Shown piece after piece: positions 54,131 to 62,867 of a stretch of 64,000 nt of DNA (within the stretch, counting starts at the first letter, position 1; every line of letters begins with the position of its first letter). This stretch comes from Prorocentrum cordatum (lineage: Eukaryota; Sar; Dinophyceae; Prorocentrales; Prorocentraceae), in the NCBI GenBank assembly GCA_963575745.1, contig CAUYUJ010005036.1, forward strand, positions 126,001 through 190,000, read 5' to 3'. The notes below the pieces were generated by a model. That model was given only the letters and a program-made list of their open reading frames with translations. It was not told the DNA's origin and did not search any database. A program made the translations under genes and the position numbers.

Positions 54131-57100
54131 CTAGCTCAGTGGGGCCCGCGACAGCCCTCTCGGCCGCCGAACGGCGGCACCAGCGCGGGGCGTCCCAGCA
54201 GCAATGCCTCTTGCAGCAGGTTGGGCGCTGCAACACAATGTGCCTTGGAGGCGTCGCTTAGCTTCTCCCAGCTCTCGTTCCGTCGCCCTGACTTTTCGTA
54301 TCTTTTCACCGAATTCATCGCAGCCCATCGCCCTCTTTTCTGAACCTCTTCCAGAGAGCGTCGCCCCGTGGCCCGATCCAGCGATGCTCCGCTGTGACGG
54401 CCTTGGTATGGGACGACGTCGACTCCGATGTTCGTGGCTGCTCTCCGGAAGAGGCACAGGAACTGCGGGTAGCTCAAATCCAGGAGGGGCCGGGATGACT
54501 GGCGGTCCTTCAGAGCTTTGAAGATGTGACACATCCACGGGCACCGTCCTGAGTCGCAAGGGATGGTATCGTCTGCTGACCCCACCTTGCTCCGAGCCAC
54601 CCCAGCCTCTGGAAACAGCCATGCGACCCAGTTCTGTACTGCATGCTCCGTCGGTGCCAGAAATGAATCGCTCGTGAGGCTCAGCATCTCTCCCGGCCGA
54701 AGGTAGCACTCCATCATGATTAGCACCATTGCGCCTACCAGAGGCGCCCCCAGGCGGCAGAGCTCCACTGCCAACGCCGCCCAGATCGCGAACACCAAGG
54801 GCTTCCGAGATCGAGATGGTGAAAGCTTCTTCCACCCTTTCAGGCAGCGCAAGGACCTCGGGAGATGCAAACCGCCCAGGCGGCCGAAGTCCGGGTGGAA
54901 GAACATCAGCCCAGCGAGCAGCTTCTCGCCCCGCCAGGCCTTGACGCCCTTCAGAAACTCCTCGTTCATATATTCGACCAGCTGGCCGCCCAGCTCCTTG
55001 AGCTCGGGCAGGGCTGTGAGGCAGCAGCGGGCCCAGACGCAGAATGCGAGCGCGCGCTGGCGGTAGGTCTCCAAGGTGCCTGCGCCCACCGACCTCTTCT
55101 CGAGGTAGCTGATGCCCAGCTTCACGTCGTCCTTGCCCGTCTCTGTGATCTCCAGCACCTCGATCGCCTTCCTGACCCGAGCCTTCCCGCACGTCTCCAG
55201 ACGCCTGCGGGAGCGCGCGGCAGCCGGCGGCTCCTCGACGTCGCTGCTCTCGATGCTCTCGCTCTCCGCCGCGACCTCGGCAACCCCGTGGCCGGCGACG
55301 GCCTGGTCGGCCAGGTGCGGCCCGCCGGGGCTCAGCTGCAAGCAAGCTTCCACAGAGCTCTGCTGCGGCGGTCGGGCGGCGCCCTCCAGCACCAGCCTCG
55401 CGGCCAGCCCGCGTCTCTGGTCCAGCGTGCGAGACCTCTGCGCTGGCGGCGGCCCTCCTGAATCCAGCGGGCGACCAGGGCTGCTCAGCGCCCGCGTGCG
55501 CCTGCGGCCTGCCTCGAGCGGGGCGGCTGGCGTCGGCACCGCAGTGCGGCTCAGCGTCCGCCGCCGACTGATCTCTGCCGCCGCGGGCCTCCGCTGCGGA
55601 AGCATCGACAGGGTCCGCGGGAACCTGGGGTGACAACGAGTTTGAGCCAAGATGGGCAACGAGGGTCTTCTGTGCATCATAAGCAGGATCGAACCTTCGA
55701 CTTCCCTCGTCGCCAGAATTGACCTCAGACGGAATCCAACGAACAACAAACTTGATGTCTCTAGCAAAGCACAGGGCAGCGAAGCGGCGGACCTGAATTA
55801 GAAGCCGGAAATCCCTGGACCTGAACCTGCAAAAGCACAACACGACAGCGAGATCATCTCCTAGCAAAAGGGTACGGCATTCTTTTACAGGCTGACAGTG
55901 CGCGGCACGAGCTGCAGCCTTCACCAGCGCTCGTGCCTCAAGTCTAAGGATATCATCGGCGAAGGCCCAACGGTCGGCCATGACCGTGGCCCAATGCGAG
56001 TCATTCAGGAGCCAGCTGGGCACCTCGGGGAAGCTCGGGTCCAGCTCCCAGCGCTCGCTGGCCAGCACGCGCTGGAGCTCGGCGTCCAGCCGCTTCGGAG
56101 CCCCCGCCTCATCTCGGACGACCTCGCCGGTCTCGCTGTCCAAGAGGAAGCCAGCGCACTCGAAGGCATGCTGTCTCGCTAGCCCAGCTCCCAGCCGCCA
56201 CCGCGCCAGCTCCGATACGCGGCCGATCTCCGCCACCGTCTCGGTCCCGGAGCAGGCCTCCGCCACCCCGTAGCCGTGCAGGCTGGCGTCGGAGGGGTAG
56301 ACCACTGGCATCCACGGCCTGGTCCAACTCGACTCCAGCATCACCATGATGCCCAGGTAGCAGTTCAACTCCTCGCGCACGGTGGGCCACAGCTCGGAGA
56401 AGGCATGGTAGCTCTGCGCCACAAAGGCGTAGACCGAGTGGAAGATGGACAACACTTCGCGGCGAACCAGGGCCATGAAGGTCATGTGGCCCAGCACCAT
56501 CTCCAGCTGCCAGCCGGCAACCTTGCGTCTCCTCAGCAAGCACCTCACCCCCTTCCGCACCATGGCGAACCTCTCGTCAGTAGGGCGGGTCGCTCGGTGC
56601 CTGCCGTCGAGATAGCAGCCCAGGGTGCGACCTCCCTCAGGCATCACCTCCACCTCGTGGAACTTCAGATGATCGCCATCGAAGTCGCGCTGGGCCTCCT
56701 GCAGCGCGCATGTCACACGCGCTGCGTCGAACCCGATCACGCCAGCATTGTCGACGTACATGTAGTGGCCCAATTCCGACCCCACGGTACCTCGTCCAAG
56801 GACAAGCGGCGGCCCGCGATCGCTCAAACGCAGGCTGCCCGCCAACGACGGCTGTCGGTCGAGCCTGCGCTGGTTGGCGGCCTGGGCGAAGTACAGGGAC
56901 CACGAAAAGCCCATTGGCAGGCTCTGGCTCATCGGCCAAACCTGCTCGCCGGCGTGCACAGGGCGTCTTTCGACCAATGTCTCTCCAGTCAGAGCAGCAT
57001 CCAGTGGCGGCCAGCTGAAGTAGTGCCTGATGTCGCCCTGCAGCTTCATCCCGTGGAAACAGTCGGCCGCGTCGCCCACGCCAAGCACCGCACAGAGCCC

Positions 57101-57478
57101 GGCAAAGTCGGAGGCCCCCATGATGGGCATCTCTACGCGGCCGAGCCCCTCGCCCGACAGCAAGTCGACCCCGGGAGGAGGGCGGAACAAGGCGTTGCTC
57201 CGCCTGCAGTCGACGATGAGGCGAAGACGAGCCCCATCCTTCTTCTTCACAACAAATAATCCAAGCACGCTCTTAGGCCTCTGTGGCAGAGTGACTAGGC
57301 CTATCGAAAGCGCTCGCCGCGCGAACTTCCCATAGCTCCGCGGCCGCGGCAGCAGCAGAGGGTCGGTGTGACAACCAGGAAGCCCATCAAGTTCTCGTAT
57401 TAGTGCTGCCTCCTGAGGCGGTAGCAGCATCCTGGAAGCAAGCTCCTCGAGGTATTCCTTTGCCTGCGCAGGGAGCAT
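54131..57478 (-). CDS. Reverse transcriptase / RNase H of the YR element
   Basis: Frame open for 1115 codons from ATG 57478, but only residues 1-600 (to about 55680) are meaningful; the rest runs antiparallel in frame to the recombinase ORF and is Arg/Gly/Pro junk. RT: FVVKKKDGARLRLIVDCRRS (70-93), GDAADCFHGMKL (catalytic Asp, 135-146), SLPMGFSWS (186-194), HYMYVDNAGV (238-247, YVDN instead of YVDD). RNase H: VYPSDASLHGYG (393-404), ILRLEARALVKA (510-521), FVVRWIPSEVNSGDEGSR (577-594), giving D-E-D. This is the typical gene of DIRS-order elements. The Asp-to-Asn change in the palm motif may be a family trait or an inactivating change. Confidence 0.85.
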   Translation of the reverse strand: MLPAQAKEYLEELASRMLLPPQEAALIRELDGLPGCHTDPLLLPRPRSYGKFARRALSIGLVTLPQRPKSVLGLFVVKKKDGARLRLIVDCRRSNALFRPPPGVDLLSGEGLGRVEMPIMGASDFAGLCAVLGVGDAADCFHGMKLQGDIRHYFSWPPLDAALTGETLVERRPVHAGEQVWPMSQSLPMGFSWSLYFAQAANQRRLDRQPSLAGSLRLSDRGPPLVLGRGTVGSELGHYMYVDNAGVIGFDAARVTCALQEAQRDFDGDHLKFHEVEVMPEGGRTLGCYLDGRHRATRPTDERFAMVRKGVRCLLRRRKVAGWQLEMVLGHMTFMALVRREVLSIFHSVYAFVAQSYHAFSELWPTVREELNCYLGIMVMLESSWTRPWMPVVYPSDASLHGYGVAEACSGTETVAEIGRVSELARWRLGAGLARQHAFECAGFLLDSETGEVVRDEAGAPKRLDAELQRVLASERWELDPSFPEVPSWLLNDSHWATVMADRWAFADDILRLEARALVKAAARAAHCQPVKECRTLLLGDDLAVVLCFCRFRSRDFRLLIQVRRFAALCFARDIKFVVRWIPSEVNSGDEGSRRFDPAYDAQKTLVAHLGSNSLSPQVPADPVDASAAEARGGRDQSAADAEPHCGADASRPARGRPQAHAGAEQPWSPAGFRRAAASAEVSHAGPETRAGREAGAGGRRPTAAAELCGSLLAAEPRRAAPGRPGRRRPRGCRGRGGEREHREQRRRGAAGCRALPQASGDVREGSGQEGDRGAGDHRDGQGRREAGHQLPREEVGGRRHLGDLPPARARILRLGPLLPHSPARAQGAGRPAGRIYERGVSEGRQGLAGREAARWADVLPPGLRPPGRFASPEVLALPERVEEAFTISISEALGVRDLGGVGSGALPPGGASGRRNGANHDGVLPSAGRDAEPHERFISGTDGACSTELGRMAVSRGWGGSEQGGVSRRYHPLRLRTVPVDVSHLQSSEGPPVIPAPPGFELPAVPVPLPESSHEHRSRRRPIPRPSQRSIAGSGHGATLSGRGSEKRAMGCDEFGEKIRKVRATERELGEAKRRLQGTLCCSAQPAARGIAAGTPRAGAAVRRPRGLSRAPLS
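54136..55767 (-). CDS. Tyrosine recombinase of the YR element
   Basis: 543 residues if started at 55767. The C-terminal catalytic domain (about 320-495) has YLRPGEMLSL (Arg357), PYQGRHSGAS (Arg457 in the HxxR box, His replaced by Tyr, followed by His458), KRGRW (Trp481) and VKRYEK (nucleophile Tyr490). A SAM-like N-terminal core-binding region lies at about 190-300 (GAGTLETYRQRALAF). The first ~180 residues are low-complexity and overlap the RT/RNase H frame in a +1 relation, so the true start may be later or by frameshift. It integrates the circular double-stranded element cDNA by site-specific recombination (family knowledge). All catalytic positions are filled, so it may be active. Confidence 0.85.
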   Translation of the reverse strand: MLETSSLLFVGFRLRSILATREVEGSILLMMHRRPSLPILAQTRCHPRFPRTLSMLPQRRPAAAEISRRRTLSRTAVPTPAAPLEAGRRRTRALSSPGRPLDSGGPPPAQRSRTLDQRRGLAARLVLEGAARPPQQSSVEACLQLSPGGPHLADQAVAGHGVAEVAAESESIESSDVEEPPAAARSRRRLETCGKARVRKAIEVLEITETGKDDVKLGISYLEKRSVGAGTLETYRQRALAFCVWARCCLTALPELKELGGQLVEYMNEEFLKGVKAWRGEKLLAGLMFFHPDFGRLGGLHLPRSLRCLKGWKKLSPSRSRKPLVFAIWAALAVELCRLGAPLVGAMVLIMMECYLRPGEMLSLTSDSFLAPTEHAVQNWVAWLFPEAGVARSKVGSADDTIPCDSGRCPWMCHIFKALKDRQSSRPLLDLSYPQFLCLFRRAATNIGVDVVPYQGRHSGASLDRATGRRSLEEVQKRGRWAAMNSVKRYEKSGRRNESWEKLSDASKAHCVAAPNLLQEALLLGRPALVPPFGGREGCRGPH

Positions 57479-57575
57479 GGTGGCCAGAGACGGCGCGTCG
57501 ACGACTGTCTGGCAAGCTCACCCGCGAGTACTCGTAGGAGCCCATGCCGGTCGAGCCAAGGGGGGCATACCCCGC

Positions 57576-57950
57576 CTAGCCCTTGAGAAGCCTGGCAAGG
57601 GCCTCCCCCTCACTGACGGCGCTGTCAACGTCTATCCACCGGCGAGCCGCCGAGAAAACGCGCTGCTGCACGTCCGCCGAAATGGCATCCATCTTCATCT
57701 GGCTTGTCAGTCTCGCTGGTGCCCGATCGCCTCGGTGGATGCCTCCATGCAAGTAATTCAAGCTCTCGAAGCCAGCGTTGCCGCCCCGAAGCCAGCGACG
57801 GCGCTGCGCCGCGCTGAGCCCCTCGCACCACTCGGGAGGCAGCCCGCTCAGAGGGGCCAACGGCAAGAAGGAAGCGCCGCGTAGCCCTCTGGTGCCCTTC
57901 GATCTGCAGGGAGCGGTCGGGCGCCCGCCCCCCTCCGCCAAGGACGTCAT
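57576..57950 (-). CDS. Short ORF between gag-like ORF and RT, unrecognised
   Basis: 125-codon frame whose ATG overlaps the gag-like stop as ATGA (57950-57947). Middle part reads LSGLPPEWCEGLSAAQRRRW, later DAISADVQQRVFSAARRWID. It ends 98 bp before the RT start. It may be a gag/protease-region extension reached by frameshift; no aspartic protease motif is visible. Confidence 0.45.
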   Translation of the reverse strand: MTSLAEGGGRPTAPCRSKGTRGLRGASFLPLAPLSGLPPEWCEGLSAAQRRRWLRGGNAGFESLNYLHGGIHRGDRAPARLTSQMKMDAISADVQQRVFSAARRWIDVDSAVSEGEALARLLKG

Positions 57951-59458
57951 GAGTCCGGCGGGCGGGGGCCTCGACCCCGCCCGCCTCGGCCTCGGCCGCG
58001 GCCGCGGCCGCGGCCTGCATCGGCACCATCTCCAGCCCCGCCACCTCCAGCGCCGCCTCCGATCGGCAAGCCGCCAGCGTCCACCGCGGCAGCCGCAGCG
58101 CCGCGACCGCCCTCAGCCGAGAAGGCTGCAGGCGTCTTTGCCCGCGCCCGCAGCGCCTCCAGCTCGTGCTCCTCCTTGCTCAGCCGGCTGGCGTAGCTCC
58201 GCAGCGCCTCGGGCACCAGGTCCAGCGGGTTCGTCGTCCCCGCCAGGTGCTTCGCCGCCGCCCAGTTCGCGTGGTCCGCCCCGTGCGCGCATGCCTCCGT
58301 GCACTGCAGCAGCCGGCGGGCGATCACCTCCAGCGATGCCAGAGCTCCCATGTTCACCTGGTCGTAGGTGCCCGCGAGGCACAGGCACTCGATGAGCGTC
58401 TGCACCTCGTGGTAAGCACGATCCCGTCGAGAGATCCCTGTCTCCTTGCACCACTCCTGGAACCAGATCTTGGGTGTGCCGCCGTGCCGATACATCTTGC
58501 GGCGCACCTCCAGGCAGGCAGGCGGCCCGCGCAGGCTCGAGTCAGAGAACACCTCCTGCGTACTCTCCTGCACTACCTCGCGCCACTCCTTGAACCTCGA
58601 ACCTGTCTCGTCGACGTCGATCCAGCACGTGCGCAGATCCTCGGCCTGCTCTTCGCCAGTGCCCGCCGCGACAGCCGCAACCGTGGGCCCCCCAGGGGGC
58701 GTGGCGGTACCGCCCCCGCCGTTGCCGAAGAGCCGATCGTCAAGGGCGCTTCGTGGTGGTCGCTGCCGATCTGCCGCCACCAACTTGTCATCTCGCCAGC
58801 TGTCGGCCTGATCGTCCAGCACGTACTCTATGGGACGCCACTCACCCATCTCATCCTTGTCGAGCCCATAGCGGCCTCGCAGGATGGCAGCAGCTGAGAG
58901 GGGTACCATCTGTCCGAAGTCGCTGTCCTCGAAGGAGCAACGAACCCACGACCCTGGCGGCCGCTCCGAAGGCGGCGGCGGGGGAGGGGGGCTCCCGTCA
59001 CCGAACACCGGGAGGTCGGTCTGGACTTCCGCGCCCTTCCTGCGCAGGCGACGCCGCACGCGAGGCACCTCCACAGCCGTCGGCGCGGGGATGTCCAACC
59101 TGCCTCCGAGCCAGTCCTGCCCAGCGCCGGCCCACCAGCCGTTCGCTAGCGGTCCATGCTCGAGGACGGCCTCGCCTCGACCACGCCTGATGAGCGAGAC
59201 CAACTCGGCTGCCTGCAGACTCCTGTTGAACGCTACCACGTTCCTGACGCCCGGTGGGCAACGCCTCCGCCCCGTCATGGGGATGAGCGAGGCGTAGTCC
59301 ACGAAGTCCTCAGCATATAAGTCGTTGCCAGGCGTGTAGATCTGCCAGCTCGTGCGAGCCTCATTGTGCGGCCACAGTAGCACTCGCTCGTGCGTCCAGC
59401 CCGGGTCGTCACTGTACGTCACTAGCACCCTGAGCCCAGGGCAATTGTTGTCAGCCAT
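57947..59458 (-). CDS. gag-like ORF of the YR element
   Basis: About 503 residues from ATG 59458 (MADNNCPGLRVLV). Contains a Pro-rich linker (residues about 160-170), a helical central region (WFQEWCKETGISRRDRAYHE, then ASLEVIARRLLQ) and a Gly/Arg-rich RGRGRG tail near the C-terminus suited to nucleic-acid binding. No CCHC knuckle. Position 5' of RT and composition suggest gag; the family is not one I can name. It starts 9 nt after the stop of the upstream small ORF. Confidence 0.6.
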   Translation of the reverse strand: MADNNCPGLRVLVTYSDDPGWTHERVLLWPHNEARTSWQIYTPGNDLYAEDFVDYASLIPMTGRRRCPPGVRNVVAFNRSLQAAELVSLIRRGRGEAVLEHGPLANGWWAGAGQDWLGGRLDIPAPTAVEVPRVRRRLRRKGAEVQTDLPVFGDGSPPPPPPPSERPPGSWVRCSFEDSDFGQMVPLSAAAILRGRYGLDKDEMGEWRPIEYVLDDQADSWRDDKLVAADRQRPPRSALDDRLFGNGGGGTATPPGGPTVAAVAAGTGEEQAEDLRTCWIDVDETGSRFKEWREVVQESTQEVFSDSSLRGPPACLEVRRKMYRHGGTPKIWFQEWCKETGISRRDRAYHEVQTLIECLCLAGTYDQVNMGALASLEVIARRLLQCTEACAHGADHANWAAAKHLAGTTNPLDLVPEALRSYASRLSKEEHELEALRARAKTPAAFSAEGGRGAAAAAVDAGGLPIGGGAGGGGAGDGADAGRGRGRGRGRGGRGRGPRPPDS

Positions 59459-59469
59459 CGTCACTGGGA

Positions 59470-59886
59470 CTAGGCCAAGTGGATCCGTGACTCACCTATC
59501 GGCTCGAACACCTTCCGTGCCACGGCCTGATCCTCCACTCGGCTCCAGCAGCGAGCAGCGGCGGCCAGCGTCACCAGCGTCCCGACACCCAGCGCCACGG
59601 CAAGCGGCACCTCCACGGTCGCGTCGAGCCCCGCGCCTGCCACTCGAAGCGGCGACGGCTCGGGCTCCTTCGGCGCCGGCGGCGCCGGGCACAAGCAAGC
59701 CAGCGCGGCGCTGGTGCTCGTGGAGGTGCTGCTGGTCGAGCTGACCTCCAGCTCGTGGCCTGGCCCGCTGCGCGGTGGCAGGCCGCTCGCCTCGTGCACC
59801 AGCGCGGGCCCCAGCACGTCGTGCGCCAAGAACCCTGCCAGGAACGTGGCCACGGCGCCTACCGCTCTGGTCGGGTAGGCTCGCAT
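59470..59886 (-). CDS. Small 5' ORF with two hydrophobic segments, unrecognised
   Basis: 138 codons from ATG 59886, just inside the 5' terminal repeat. Two stretches look membrane-spanning: AVGAVATFLAGFLAHDVLG near the start and VPLAVALGVGTLVTLAAAA near residue 105, separated by a Ser/Thr-rich (SSTSSTSTST) and Pro-rich linker. It ends 11 nt upstream of the gag-like ATG. Such an ORF is not a standard part of DIRS-order elements; chance openness in GC-rich DNA cannot be excluded. Confidence 0.4.
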   Translation of the reverse strand: MRAYPTRAVGAVATFLAGFLAHDVLGPALVHEASGLPPRSGPGHELEVSSTSSTSTSTSAALACLCPAPPAPKEPEPSPLRVAGAGLDATVEVPLAVALGVGTLVTLAAAARCWSRVEDQAVARKVFEPIGESRIHLA

Positions 59887-59896
59887 ACCCGCTGAG

Positions 59897-59983
59897 AGCT
59901 TGAGCCCCAGCAGCGATATGGGGGCTGCTGGAGGGCTGCAACATATAAAGAACCTCAAAGCAATCACGTGCAACGCACAACCA
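59897..59983 (-). repeat. Split direct repeat b, 5' terminal copy (A1)
   Basis: Partner of 53131-53217, differing at two positions (GCAACATATAAAG against GCAGCATATAAAG; CAAAGCAATC against CAAATCAATC). Marks the 5' end of the element. Confidence 0.92.
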
Positions 59984-59989
59984 ATCTTC

Positions 59990-60420
59990 AAGATGGCTCA
60001 AGATATCCCAAGATGCCTCAAGATGGCGCCCACGATGCTCTAAGAGGCCCCAAGACCGCTCCAAGACGGCTCCAAGTGGCCAAAGAGCTCTCCCAGGATG
60101 CCCCGAAGAGGCCCAAATCCTTCCAAAACCTTAGCAACATCAATGTTTTTGGCTTTCTCGCCGAGGCCTCAAGATGGCTCCAAGATGGCCCAAGAGGGCT
60201 CCAAGAGCGCTCCCAAGGCTCCCAAGAGCGCTTCAACAGGGCCCCAAGAGGCGTCCAGGAGGCCCCAGGAGGCCCCAAGAGGCGCCCAAGAGGCCTCCAA
60301 GAGGCTCCCAAGAGACCCCCAAGAGGCCCCAAGAAGCTCTCCGAGGCACCCAAGACGCTCTAAGAGGCGTCCGGGACCGCCAGGAGACCCCCAAGGTGCC
60401 CCAAGAAGCCTCCACTGGGG
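59990..60420. repeat. CCAAGAGGCCCC-type degenerate repeat, right of the second YR element
   Basis: Same word family as 52650-52935 (CAAGATGGCTCCAAGA, CCCAAGAGGCGCCC). The YR element interrupts one formerly continuous repeat field. Confidence 0.75.
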
Positions 60421-61576
60421 GACCCTTCCTCTGTGTGCTGCCCGCTTCCCTGATCGAGGCAATTCCTCTGGGCATCGTTTCTGGATGGGCTGGTGGGGAT
60501 TCGCGAAGCGTCAACAAGTTGCGAGTGTTTCACGTGTGGAGGGCGGTTCCTTTTCAAACTGCGGCTCTCGCCGTCGCAGCGCGCACATTCGTCTGAAACA
60601 CTTGCAAGAACTTCACCGATGGAGGGCGGGCCGTTGTCAAAGTGTGGCTCTTGCCTTAGCGCCGAGCGCATTCGTTGTAAGAGTTGACATCAGCTTCAAA
60701 TATTATGATGGCTGACGTCCCAGAAATTGTGTTCGGGAGCGATGTATAAACGTCAGGGGGCAGCCGTCACTCTGCTACGCGGTGTTGAAGTCCCAAGAAC
60801 GGCGTTCTGGCGCGATTCAGGATCGTCACGGCGCAGCAATAAGGTTGATTCGCGGCGTTGAAGATCCAGGAACTGTGTTCTGGCACGGTTCCTGATTTTC
60901 AGACGGTCGTCTTCCAACGAGGCACCTCCCCCCAGTGAAACTCAATCTTTGCAGCGGCCTGTGAAGAGGGAGCTTGGAACGAGGGGTTCTTGCAACATCG
61001 TTGACGGATCTTGGGCTACACTGGTCGCCCTACTTCTCCTCCACCCTCTCGTCCTCCACCTCGTGCTCACCCCAAGGGAGCCCCAGACCTCCAGAATCCA
61101 CGTCTTCCAACCTCTAGGCTGGGGGAAATGGGCCTCCAGAGTGGAGGCTCAAACTTCCGCGCTGGGGATCTGAAGCCGCGCTCTTCTTCCTTTCCGTTTC
61201 CCCCATACCCCGTCCAAGAAGAAGAGGAAGAGAGTGGAGGGATGGAGGGAGGGAAACACGGAGGAGACTTCAGGAGCTAGAAGTTCTTGGCTGGGTTCCT
61301 TGCCCTTCGGAAGCTCCCCGGGGCCTCCAATGACGGTCTGGGCCTCGGAGAGCCACTCGGGGAACCAGACATCCCACGATTCGATGTGCTCAACCCGCGG
61401 CTCCAGAGGTCCCGACTTCTTCCCCAGCAGCAGCTTTCGCCTCGGACCCGTCTCGGATGGTCGCGTGGCCCGAAAACGATCCCTGGAGACCGACGTGAAC
61501 GACCAGCTCCAGGATTGCAGAAACCATTCCTCTGATGTGTGAGAACGACACACAAATACTATCAACGTGCACGTTC
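60421..61576. other. No gene recognised; short local duplications
   Basis: A unit with GGAGGGCGGTTCCTTTTCAA and another with GGAGGGCGGGCCGTTGTCAA, each followed by GCGCACATTCGT / GCGCATTCGT, form a diverged 85-90-bp duplication (60535-60690). Another pair (CAAGAACGGCGTTCTGGCG / CAGGAACTGTGTTCTGGC) lies at 60790-60890. On the minus strand, 61430-61270 reads like protein (EHIESWDVWFPEWLSEAQ), but no splice pair or family supports it. Confidence 0.4.
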
Positions 61577-61704
61577 GGAGGTCTGCGCGTATTTGTTGGA
61601 ACGGAGATGGACACCCCTGGCGGCGCCTCCAGCGCTATCCCTGGCGCACTCGGCGCGCCAGGGAGAGAGGTCCAGCGCCGATCCAGCAAATCCGCGCGGA
61701 CCTC
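61577..61704. mobile_element. Small foldback element GGAGGTCTGCGCG, copy 2
   Basis: Left end GGAGGTCTGCGCGTATTTGT is matched in inverse orientation by GCAAATCCGCGCGGACCTC at the right end; inner TCCAGCGC / GCGCTGGA pair. Same family as 32227-32328 and 63099-63208. Confidence 0.7.
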
Positions 61705-62109
61705 AGAAAACTGATGTGTGGCATTTGTTTGCTGTCTTCTCCGATGTCTGGGGTGCGCTAGCGTCCCAGACATCCGACGACGATGTGAACTTGTCAGCGC
61801 GCGGCCCCAAGGAGGTCGCGATCCTCTCCCCGGGGGTAGTCTGTCGTCCCGGATCCACTTTTGATGGTCCTGGGGCCCAACAACACGCCGGAACTGAAAC
61901 AATTACATCGCCTGGACTCTGGGGATCTGAAGGCGAACCTTAGGGGGGGACCAGCTCAGGGCGGAACACCGACCTGGAATCGGCGATACATCGCCGATGC
62001 ATCAACGATGCGCCCCCGATTGCGAATCCCCACGTCCCTGGGCGGGGTGGGCTACCGGGTCCCTCTCAGCGATCACTGGGTGATTGGGGGCTGATCCTCT
62101 CCTGGGCCT
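61705..62109. other. No gene; contains a dispersed repeat shared with the TauD intron
   Basis: 61960-62110 (GACCTGGAATCGGCGATAC ... GGGGTGGGCTACCGGG ... CCTATCCCCCCCTA) resembles 7380-7570 in order and sequence. Otherwise nothing recognised. Confidence 0.5.
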
Positions 62110-62225
62110 ATCCCCCCCTACGGTTGCTGGAGGAAGAGGCGAAGGAGGAGGAGGTCCGGGAGGATGAGGAGGAGGAGTAGGAGGAGGAGGAGGTGGAGGA
62201 GGTGGAGGAGGAGGAGGAGGAGAAC
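62110..62225. repeat. (GGA)n microsatellite
   Basis: GAGGAG triplets with a few T or C interruptions. Confidence 0.9.
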
Positions 62226-62589
62226 GAGCTGCGGCCCTGGGCCCCCGAGGCTTCGTGGACTGGTGGCCAGCGGCTTCCGCGAGGGCCGCTGGCCCTCGTG
62301 CTCCGGCTCCAGCTGGCGCTTCATCGGGCAGCACGCGCTCTCCACGCAAGAGGGGGGCGGGCGGCACCTGCTCTGGCGGGCGCCCTGGGCAAAGATGGCT
62401 ACCGAGCGGCCTGGGGCCGGAAGCCGCACGGACTGGGTGCGAAAAGGCGGGGTCGGAGGAGCGCATCGCGTCCTTTTCTTATTCCCTACCTAGGCTCTGC
62501 CTAGAAGGTTCTTACTCTCTTTCTTAAAGGGGCCGGGCAGTGGAACTCGCCCCGGGCGGTTCCCCCAGTCCCCGCCCCGCGGTTCCCCC

Positions 62590-62700
62590 AGTCCCCTGGG
62601 AGCTTTAGCTTTAACTTTAGCTTAACTTTAGCTTAGCTTTAGCTTAGCTTCAGCTTAGCTTCAGCTTAGCTTCAGCTTAGCTTTAGCTTAGCTTTACTGT
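62590..62700. repeat. 11-bp AGCTTAGCTTY tandem repeat
   Basis: About nine units of TTTAGCTTAGC / TTCAGCTTAGC; AT-rich compared with its surroundings. Confidence 0.92.
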
Positions 62701-62867
62701 TACTACCAATGCTGCTTGGTCGCACTGGGATAATGGGTCTCCCAACACGTGTACCGGGAAGCTCTCCAGGAGCTCCTTCGGAAGCTCTCCAAGAGCTCTC
62801 AGGGCTCCTTCCAAAGGCGTTTCAAAGGCTCTCTGGCGCTCCGCTATCCGGGCTTTGGGCCTCACAA

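Larger units (their letters stand above)
52970..59983 (-). mobile_element. Nearly intact tyrosine-recombinase retrotransposon with split direct repeats and a methyltransferase
   Basis: About 7.0 kb, minus strand. Split direct repeats: b (87 bp) at 59897-59983 and 53131-53217, two mismatches; a (84 bp) at 53218-53301 and 52970-53053, no mismatch seen. In the sense direction: b - ORFs - a - b - 77-bp spacer - a, i.e. A1...B1A2...B2 as in PAT/Ngaro-type elements (order DIRS). The coding region holds a small membrane-like ORF, gag-like ORF, short ORF, RT/RNase H, tyrosine recombinase and a DNA-methyltransferase-like domain. No target duplication is expected for YR integration and none is seen. 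The high repeat identity suggests recent activity. Confidence 0.9.

Noticed and set aside
54131-55640. C-terminal 500 residues of the 1115-codon RT frame as a protein domain
   Set aside because: Composition is Arg/Gly/Pro-rich and unrelated to any domain, while the overlapping +1 frame has all tyrosine recombinase motifs.
62226-62520. Possible plus-strand exon reading ASGFREGRWPSCSGSSW and onward
   Set aside because: Three frames are open, no clean splice pair was found, and no family was recognised.
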